From the NCBI RefSeq assembly GCF_000218685.1, contig NW_006763296.1, forward strand, positions 300,715 through 364,714: 64,000 nt of DNA. The letters run 5' to 3'. Position numbers and translations under genes: made by a program. The notes beneath the pieces are model-generated. The model worked only from the letters and a program-made list of their open reading frames with translations, was not told the DNA's origin and searched no databases. This DNA is from Serpula lacrymans var. lacrymans S7.9 (lineage: Eukaryota > Basidiomycota > Agaricomycetes > Boletales > Serpulaceae). This document shows, one piece after another, positions 56,230 through 64,000 of this stretch. Each line of letters starts with the position of its first letter. The first letter of the stretch is position 1.

Positions 56230-57794
56230 AGATATTGTATAGAGAGATATGGATAAGAGATTGCAGGTCAATAGGTTAACAGTGTAGAAAACCTGTAGAA
56301 GATGTAAAGCCCAGAGAGAAAGACAGTGGGGGATGGAGGTCTTTTATATAGATCCGGGTTTTAGAATACTTCGGGACTATAGCCGACCGTAGCCGTTATT
56401 TACGTAATCCGGGGTAATCGCCAGAACCATTTTTGGCATCGCATCATTATCGCTGGGCTGGTTCCATTGCAGACTCCGGTGAGAATGACAATGCCGGCAC
56501 AGAATCAGTCATTTTGCTCATCGCGAAAGGCTATCCAATGGGCCAAGCAGCGCCTAAGGAGCACGGTGTGCTTGCTGGAATGTGTGTTTACGTAGTATCA
56601 AATGGTGTGCTTTTCATTCGAAATCAGACGTGTAGTACTAAGTATGCCCAGAGAACACTAAATTGAAGGCATGTTCACAGCTGGTGTCATGCTGACGACA
56701 CATGATCCCTTTTCACATTGACTCATTTACAGGCCGAAGGCAACTTTTCAGGAACTTGAACTCTCCTTGCAACAGATTAGCTTTGTGTCCCCAAATAGTA
56801 TACATTCTTTTTTATATATTTACGCAAGGTATGAATTTGTGAATCGCAGCTAACGTAATTCTCACTTGTACCACGTTTGAGTTCCTCTACTAGAACGATA
56901 GAAACGTTCGCCCCGCTCAAAATTACAGGTTGTCCATATTCTCCGAGGCCGCCATCTCCTCAGCGCCTCCAGTCTTAGTCTACTATAGTATGGTGGTTTT
57001 AGCCTTGCCACCCGTGACTTCTGCTGATAAGGTTCAGTTTTTTCAGTGGACCTTCTCGGTCCCACAAGGTCGACAACTCCAGTGGTCACGATGGAACAAG
57101 AGTCTATTAACCATCATGTCAACCCTTAAAAGGGAATAAACATCCATCTAGCCGAGCCCCAAGGCGCCGCCTATGGCCATCTGCTTTCCTCCACACCAAT
57201 TGCACCGAAGTCATATCAGTCACGTTCATTTCTACAGATTCTTCATGCCCACATACACGTGTCTTATTTGGTGCGTTTTTGTTTACTATAGCAACATATA
57301 TGAGCGCACCAGTCACATTTACGTGGATTTTCCACGAGCCAGCCATGTATTTTCTTTTCTGTTAGCGCTGTCCAGGACCTTCGCTTGAGAATAATCTCGT
57401 TTACCAACGTTTGAATAGGAGGCGAGGACTTCTCCTTCGTCAATAATCGAAGAAGTGCAGAATAAAAACCTCCACGGCTATTTTTTCTCTTAAAATCCTG
57501 ACTCGATTAGTGTTGAATAAACCTCGCAGTGCAGGAATATCGGTGCGCTAGTATGTGATTCACCCCGTTGCGGTCTTCATCATGCCTTTCTCTCCTGCCG
57601 TCGAATTTTATCATAAGTGGATCCGAGGTTCTAGATTCTGCTCACTAAACGCCACTCGGCTCTTTTCTCAGAGCATTTCAAGGGCACAAGAAATTCATCA
57701 TCATCTGACCAGCCTGCCTGTGAAACACACGCACATCCCACCGATTCGGGGTCTTATACGTGTATGTAGACTCATTTCACGACCCTTTCGCACC
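56230..57794. other. Intergenic region
   Basis: Contains the F-box gene promoter on its left side. Frames of 60-95 codons on both strands (for example plus 56433-56666 and plus 57555-57839) have no recognisable content. Confidence 0.45.
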
Positions 57795-58243
57795 CTAGCA
57801 CATCTCAAGCGGACGAGCCTTCGAATCACTCTATTGTGATTGTGTATGAGCAAGGCATGAATGTAATTACCTCAGAAAGCAGGAATACTGCGCTATGTGA
57901 CGCCATGGTCAAGTCATCAATATATTTGCCACTCGAAGTCCGTTGAACACTCTGGTACCGAACGCGTATTTGAACCACTCGCTGATCACAGGTTAAACGA
58001 AGAGCCATCATAATTCCCTCGGGCCTACAATAGTTTTGTCTAAAAAGGTTATTTATTTTCTGAAACTCACAGGGCAGTCTTACTTACCAGGACCTTGGAA
58101 TGGTGCCGCCGTTACTATTTCTATGGCTCGTTGGCTGCTACAGCTAGTTTTCTCCATTTACGAGTCGGTCTGGGATAAGTTCACGTGTATCTCGTAGCTG
58201 AGGCCGAGGAGAACATAAAAGTAGTAGCTGAACCTCGCAGCAT
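57795..58243 (-). CDS. Candidate small four-exon gene with presequence-like N-terminus
   Basis: Exons 58185-58243, 58088-58120, 57871-58024 and 57795-57830 sum to 282 nt, giving 93 residues with all junctions in frame. The protein starts MLRGSATTFMFSSASATRYT, basic and Ser/Thr/Ala-rich like a mitochondrial leader. It continues NSNGGTIPRSWPEGIMMALR, LTCDQRVVQIRVRYQSVQRT and DDLTMASHSAVFLLSE, ending SDSKARPLEMC. Introns start gtgaac, gtaagt and gtaatt and end in tag; the last is 40 nt. I recognise no family. It follows ERG28 on the same strand by about 230 nt. The coding call rests on frame consistency only. Confidence 0.35.
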
Positions 58244-58470
58244 GGCAGCGGTTACAAAGTGCGCTATTTTTGCTTTCGTATTGAACTCGGGTGTTGCCAA
58301 TTTTTGCGGGTTGTGTTCAAATGAACCAGAGATGAGAAATTTGACAAGCAGCAATGTGCCACTTTCTAGATTGTATTGCAATTATAATTAGAGCGCGAGA
58401 TATAAGATGGATCGACATGTGCATAGTAGCAAGTTCGCAGCAACGCATTGACGATCGAGTAAAGAAGTAG

Positions 58471-59119
58471 CTAAACCTTTACATAGAACTCGTATTGCTT
58501 CAGCATCCATATCAGAGACACAGCTATTCCGACACGTTAATGACTGCGGTCTGATCACGCATTCGAGAAAGACATACTGGAGACGATACACGGGCTCAAA
58601 ACGGGAACGTTGATTTTTGCGGTGCGGAATATGAAGATTTCAGAAGTGAAATGTCCAAACGCGATGAGGTATGTTATCATAGCCATGTCATACATTCTAA
58701 TGGGTGTTATTTGAACAGTATGTATGAAGGGCTGTGGATCGGACGTACGTCTTATCATGCATGTGATATGCAGCATACCCGCGGACTACAGCAGATGTCA
58801 GAGTCCAGACTGCAAACGTTCTTGCTTGAAGGGAAGTTACTAGAAGGAGGGAGTAACTGGTTCTATATTGGTTTCTGCGACGTACTTTTGCTTGATACTC
58901 ACCTGTTCCGGGAGAAACTGCACTGTATAGCCTACGTGTGAGCTTCAGTGTGGTGAAGTTCTGAATAGTATTGAAAACGGCCATTGAGGCCACTAAAAGC
59001 ATCCATTTGGGCAGCCAACCTTCAGTTGCTGGGAGATCTAGCAAATTGTTAGCATGAGTTTCCCAAGCATGACTGGTCATATTGCACTCACATTGGAGGA
59101 GCTGAGCAACGTTGGTCAT
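58471..59119 (-). CDS. ERG28: ERG28, ergosterol biosynthesis scaffold protein
   Basis: Short exons join in frame: MTNVAQLLQY (ATG 59119), LPATEGWLPKWMLLVASMAV, FNTIQNFTTLKLTRRLYSAV, VTSLQARTFAVWTLTSAVVR, GYAAYHMHDK, MYDMAMITYLIAFGHFTSEI, FIFRTAKINVPVLSPCIVST and VSLIWMLKQYEFYVKV. The W-L-P-K-W start, the LQARTFAVWTLTSAVVR-YAAYH block, the GHFTSE motif and the FRTAK motif are diagnostic of ERG28, and four hydrophobic segments agree with a multi-pass ER membrane protein. It tethers the C-4 demethylation enzymes ERG25, ERG26 and ERG27. An in-frame ATG at 59158 lies upstream. It diverges from the next gene with 234 nt between start codons. Confidence 0.95.
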
Positions 59120-59353
59120 ACTGGATATCTCAGTGACTGTAGAGAGAGTCAGGTGCATCTATCCGCCCAGCTGTGTCAGGTCAATATGCATTTTTCGGGT
59201 GGCAACTAGGAACGAAGTATTACGTAAGATTTCCTTTCGCAGTATCTATACTCGCGTCCCTGTACAGTGTACGTGATTTTGCAGAGGTCGCCGTTTGCGT
59301 TCCAGCAAAGTAAATTTCAGGTCCTGCTCCATGTGACAAGGACGACGAGGACC
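59120..59353. promoter_or_regulatory. Divergent promoter of ERG28 and the disordered-protein gene
   Basis: 234 nt between start codons on opposite strands. No clear TATA box or sterol-response motif was identified. Confidence 0.4.
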
Positions 59354-62300
59354 ATGCTAGAAACGTCGTCGCCGTCGTCACGCTCGTCTTCGAAAGCTGC
59401 TCGCTCGAACTCGCTGGCGAGTACAGTCAGTAGCAGTGGGGCAAGTCTAGCTCGTCGCGCCCGGACTAGAACTCGAACATGCATTCGAGCGCCCACTGGA
59501 CCAGCTCGTTCTGCCACCAACAGTCGAGCGAACACTTGGAGCCAAGACGATCAGGTTTTGGACATATCTGCTGCTAACGCTCTGGGACCCACCTCACTGG
59601 TCTGCTTAGGCTCGAGTTCACCAGAGGCTGCTAATTCAACGGGGACTACACGTTCTAACCCTGTATCTGCAACCCACCAGAAACACATGCAAAACGGTAT
59701 CGGAGATACTGTGGGGAGGAGTAGATCACTTTTTTCTCGCACGTCTACGGAAGAAGTTGCTCAGAGTTGTGCTACTGAGAAAGTCGACACGGATGAACAG
59801 CGAGGGAGGCGGCTAAAATTTGAGGAATCCGCCGAGATGCGATCTGTACGTTCCATTCGTGCTCTTTCGTTGACTTGAAGCTGATATAGAGCAGTTGAAA
59901 GCAAAGCGACGTGTTTCGAGCCTTCCGCGTCTCTCGTTCCCACCATCTGCTTTCGAGTCAGACCGTTCAGAGACGGGTCGCTCTCGTAACCACATACGAG
60001 ATTCTCTGCTCACTCAACAATCGTCAACAGCGTCTTCAGTTTATCCAATGAGTACATCCACGGATACAGATTCACCGCCGTCCCCTCGCTCGCTTGGCGA
60101 AGAAGAATTCGAAGATGCTGTTTCGTCATTTGATCCTGAAGTCCCAGCACAACATGACGTTGATACCGACGACGTATCTTATCGCCTGCGTCTGCTCGTC
60201 AAGAACAGTTATTTTCTACCTCCTGCCCATTCCAAACCTTCCCCGTCAGATTTCATTGTTGCCTCACATCCCAAAAAGGCATCAACTCCGACGTTTCTGG
60301 ATCTATTTCGTGGAAAGTCTAAAACCAAAACAAACCCTGACATGTTCGACAAATCACCCCTTGCCCTGAGGGTTACATCTGATGCTACTACTATATCGAG
60401 GCATTCTCCTAGGGAGCATAATCGTTCGACTCAGCCGGTCTTGCGTACAAGTGATAGTAGTCAGGATAGAGTGGGTAGAGTAGTCGTCGTACGTGAAAAG
60501 ATGGATGATCTTTTGGGTGCAGCAAAGCAGGCAGAGCAGGACTTCAAAGCTCGTGAAATCCGCCAACCTCCTAGCAAAGACTCAAAAAAGGCGACCTACG
60601 ACGAGTTTGATGGCGTCATTGATCCTACTGATGCGGTTGATGTACCTCTGCCATCCCATGACTATCCTTTTGCTGTGCAGGCCTCGGCGTTTCACGGTCT
60701 TGGAATAGAGAACTCACTGGGTGCAGCGCTGCTCGCGGAGCGCCTTCCGCCTCCAGGAAGTCCGGGGATATCGACACTCGATACACGGGAGGATATATGG
60801 AGAAAAGCTCTGCTGCAGGCTGCTGTTGGTCACTCGCTCAATAACTCGATCGCATCTGCTTCTGTGGTTGCGTCTTCACCAACCCCAACTAAATCGCGAC
60901 GACCTCCTCCCCATCCGGCCTCTCCTCTTGCTTCCAAAGGGAAAAATCAGATTCTGGATCAGAAGATTCTGAAAAGACCTATAATCGAGAGCAATGACGA
61001 GTCCCTCAGTAAATCTCCTACTTCACCACTTTCATCGCCCACTCCTCGGCACCTCGGGGTTGCCTGCTTATCTACTCCTGATAATCAACGCCTATCGAAC
61101 TGTATTCCACTTCGAGCTGAGACGCCGATCCCTCATACTCCTCTAGCGCCACCTCCTCGCAAGCCCATCTGCAATCCGTACTACTCTCGCTCCCAAACTG
61201 ATCTTTCCAGCCCTGGTTTGGGCAGCGAGAGTGCTCGTTCGTCCAGGCCTTCAAAAGTTATTCGCAAGTCCATATCTTCACCTTTGCTTTCAGACGCTTA
61301 TGGAGCGAAAACAAATGGCTCGAGAATCGCCATGGCCATGACACCTCCCCCTATGCCTGCTCTTAACATCTCACCATCACCATCGGAGTATGTACGATTG
61401 TCTACGGCAATGCGGGCGTCGAACCGTCTGAGCCAGATGACTGGTGCATCTCGATATACTGGAAGCGAACAGGATGAGTTTATTGTGCTAACTGATGAAC
61501 CTCAGCCTAGGCCATCTATGACACTTTCGTTACCTACAACCGACGGCCGCCCTTCCATATCCGAATACTCTCAACCTTCTCCCACCGCTTCAGCCTTTCA
61601 AGATCGATATTCTGAAGGTTATTACTCGGTATCTTCACAGCTACGTAAAAGCAATGGGCAGGGCTCGCCACATCGTTCGCGAGAGTCATCTTTGTCTGCA
61701 GGCCAGGCGCCACGCTTTTCTACAATGTCACCTCCACCTAGACCCTCATCTTCCGTTGCTAATAATATCATTCTTTCACCGCCACCACTACCTCGATCCA
61801 CCTACTTACCTTACAAACCCTTACCTTCTCGTATCCCACAGTCTAATTCACCTGTATATTCTTCTCCTGATACCAGCCGTAGCTCCCCACGCTCTTTTGG
61901 ATCTGCAATTTCTGGTCTATCTCAGAATTTGTCACCACTGACCATCCCACTGGAAAGCTACTCGAGCGGAATTCATTCTGCACCCCCTCCTTCATCTCCT
62001 TCCGCCTTTTTCGACCACCTTCAAGGTCATCTCAATGCAATGGACGACCTCGATTCGTCCGAAGACAGTAGAAGCGAAGATGGGCAGGACACGGACGTGG
62101 AAGCGACCGCGGTGTACAAGCCACCACCACCTTCTCAGCCCTCGCTTACACGTCTAGGTAATCCCTCCATGCCAAATGTCACTCGTACCATGTCGTCTCC
62201 ATATTCACACAGCATCGGGCAGTTCAAACCGGTCGGTAATATCCCTCAGCGTCCACAGTTCTTCTCGGATATGAAGGCTTCTCCGAACTTGGTCACTCCT

Positions 62301-62513
62301 CTGATGCTTGCTCGCTATTCGAAGGATCACCTGCCGAGCAGTGGATCGAGCCCCCGCCGTCGACCGGCGACTGCGGAAGACGAGAGCACGCTGCAGAGGA
62401 AGATGATACATGATGATTCCATGAAGAAATTCGACGGCATGTTAATCCAACACATGGAGACAGAGCGCGACACTCTCAAAAGAATTACTAAAACAGCCAA
62501 AGTCTCAAAATAG
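59354..62513 (+). CDS. Large Ser/Pro-rich disordered protein, function unknown
   Basis: Two exons: 59354 to about 59844 and about 59894 to 62513, joined in frame (SAEMRS/LKAKRRVSSLPRLS) by a GT-AG intron. The protein of about 1,035 residues starts MLETSSPSSRSSSKAARSNS and is dominated by Ser and Pro with many SP and SSP sites. A few less biased segments occur: VSYRLRLLVKNSYFLPPAHS, VVVREKMDDLLGAAKQAEQD, DYPFAVQASAFHGLGIENSL, then REDIWRKALLQAAVGHSLNN, and a C-terminal helix (FDGMLIQHMETERDTLKRIT). The second SDYPFAV-IWRKALL block may be a short conserved domain. No catalytic motif is visible. It resembles uncharacterised basidiomycete proteins, perhaps phosphorylation-regulated. Confidence 0.75.
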
Positions 62514-62871
62514 TAGGGAGAGGAATATGGATTTCAATGAGTCTCAATTTTTTTTGGGTTAACAGTTGGTTAACAGCATATTTAATGCCCACAATACTTT
62601 GGTTGTTGTTCATACTGACTTGTATCTGCACGCTGTAGATAGCCTAATTTCAATGTTATATACGCTGTGGAGTGAAAATCTGAGTGATTAGACTGGTATG
62701 CGCGCTGAGCGCTGCTGCGATGAAAGGCAATTGAGAGCTTTGGCCACGTGGTCGAGTGACGCTGGCTCAGCGTCTCTCGAGTCTGCTCGGGGAGTTCTGA
62801 CTCCGCTAGTACTGGGCTTTCACCTCTTTCTTTATCACGTCTTCTTTGCTGATTCCTGAAACGACTTTGTT
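62514..62871. other. Intergenic region
   Basis: 3' region of the disordered-protein gene and promoter of the CS-domain gene. No gene seen. Confidence 0.5.
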
Positions 62872-64000
62872 ATGGAAAAGAATAACGACCATCAAAAGCA
62901 CCCTTATTCATGGCACCAGGTGAGCCCGCTCATTATCGATGGCCGTCGAAACTGGCGTTTGGAGCTAACAGGTTTGTGTAACAGTCGCATGATCAGGTGA
63001 AGCTCCTACCGTAAGGAACAAGCTTCCAAGTTCCTGATTTTCCATAATTTTCTAGGCGACTGTCTTGTTGCTTGTCCCATACGAGACTTCAAAGGAAGAC
63101 ATTGTTGTAAGCATCGAATTCGCTCTCCTGCAGTTCTACTTACGAACGGCACTTTGCATCAAAGGTCGTCATTGAGCGCAATCATCTTCTAGCAGGAGTT
63201 CGAGGTCAGCAACCTATAGTGAAGGTACGTTGTTATTCTATCTACCAGTGACAGCTTCAAACTAACCCGAATAATTAGGGTCGACTCTACAGTAATGTAG
63301 ATACTGTGAATTCTGCATGGCAACTTGAGCCACGCACCTCGCGGCTCTCTGCTAGGGAACGTACAACGTCTACCATATCAACAGCCTCTACGCAGTCATC
63401 TTACGCATTTGTATCTGACCCGGAGATATCTAGCAGCTTTGCTGCATCCCTTGAAAGCGGTCAGGTATCGGATTCAGAGGAGCCAGTTATTTCGTCACCT
63501 GCCCTTTCATCACCAATTTCTTCCTCGGCAGATGAACGTGTAGGCCCGGCGGTATACCAAAGGCAGCAAACAGCTAGTTCCGGTCCTGCTTCACCAAGAC
63601 TTCCAACTCATGCGTTATCATCTTTCTCTTCGCTGGAGTCGTTGCATTCACATTCTGGTAGACTCTTAACGCTGCATTTAGAGAAGGACCAGCCAATTAT
63701 ATGGCCCTCTCTAATTGTAGGTCCTGTTTCAGAAGAACTATCACCTTATGCTCCTATGCCCATACCAAATCAGCTTATTCCTGAACACAAATACAATATG
63801 GATCCTACAAGTCTAGTATTGCTCGCAATCGAGTTACATGATATTCGGGAAGATAAAGAAGAAGCTTTCGAATATTTTGTGTAAGTGTTTTATCTTAATT
63901 GAATTATTCGTAAAAGCTGTACCTGATATTCCGTGGTTGCAGGCGAGCGTGGCACCAAGCTCACCTCCCTTCCGCAGCAGTGAAACTAGTTGCTTATTAT
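62872..64000 (+). CDS. CS-domain (p23/NudC-like) protein, partial at window edge
   Basis: The start at 62872 gives MEKNNDHQKHPYSWHQ. Exons 62872-62919, 62985-62996 (12 nt), 63056-63106, 63165-63224, 63279-63880 and from 63943 join in frame. The first five exons read YSWHQSHDQATVLLLVPYET, SKEDIVVVIERNHLLAGVRG, QQPIVKGRLYSNVDTVNSAW and QLEP, which fits the CS fold: W near the start, VxxExxxLxxG in the middle and W at the end. CS domains bind Hsp90 co-chaperones or act as NudC chaperones. A Ser-rich linker follows, then a helical stretch (LVLLAIELHDIREDKEEAFE, AWHQAHLPSAAVKLV) that could be a TPR or Sel1-type repeat. The gene continues beyond 64000. Confidence 0.8.

Noticed and set aside
59317..59535. 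72-codon minus-strand ORF within the disordered-protein gene
   Set aside because: Shadow frame of Ser/Arg-rich coding sequence.
1..64000. CRISPR array, prokaryotic operon, terminal repeats or retroelement
   Set aside because: No regularly spaced repeats, reverse transcriptase, integrase or transposase motifs were found on either strand.

Overview
The window is nuclear DNA from a filamentous basidiomycete, most likely an Agaricomycete. The evidence is the gene structure (many short GT-AG introns of about 45-75 nt, microexons, closely packed genes on both strands) and the protein types: thaumatin-like protein, Hsp70-like ATPase of the mushroom type, ERG28, XLF, VCX1, a FOX2-type beta-oxidation protein, and long Ser/Pro-rich proteins. 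I see no prokaryotic operon, CRISPR array, rRNA or convincing tRNA, and no intact transposon.

Left part (0-11 kb): a secreted thaumatin-like protein, then two paralogous sulfite oxidase-like genes on the minus strand separated by a low-complexity gene. The first paralog has a frameshift near its C-terminus. A small protein with a mitochondrial-type leader and an NTF2-like protein with GPGPV repeats follow.

Middle left (12-29 kb): NUFIP1 (box C/D snoRNP assembly), an M16 metalloprotease with a decayed copy of part of its own C-terminal coding sequence downstream, an IMD/BAR-like protein, an Hsp70-like protein whose best gene model runs into a tail of more than 500 residues, and a coiled-coil protein.

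Centre (29-37.6 kb): gene-poor. The only confident gene is a 100-residue Dabb-domain protein made of four small exons. One weaker multi-exon candidate lies near 36.5-37.1 kb.

Middle right (37.6-52 kb): XLF (end joining), an FHA/G-patch protein and B-type cyclin with an upstream cluster of ACGCGT boxes. Next come a peroxisomal beta-oxidation pair (a double SDR protein and a MaoC hydratase, both ending in AKL) and the vacuolar Ca2+/H+ exchanger VCX1. The beta-oxidation pair could be joined in frame by one 322-nt intron into the classical fused FOX2 protein, so splicing there is worth checking.

Right part (52-64 kb): an F-box/LRR protein, small multi-exon candidates, ERG28 (sterol synthesis), a large disordered protein, and the start of a CS-domain protein that runs off the window.

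Coordinates of multi-exon genes run from start codon to stop codon, introns included. All gene models were built by eye from splice signals, frame and family resemblance. No search was run.
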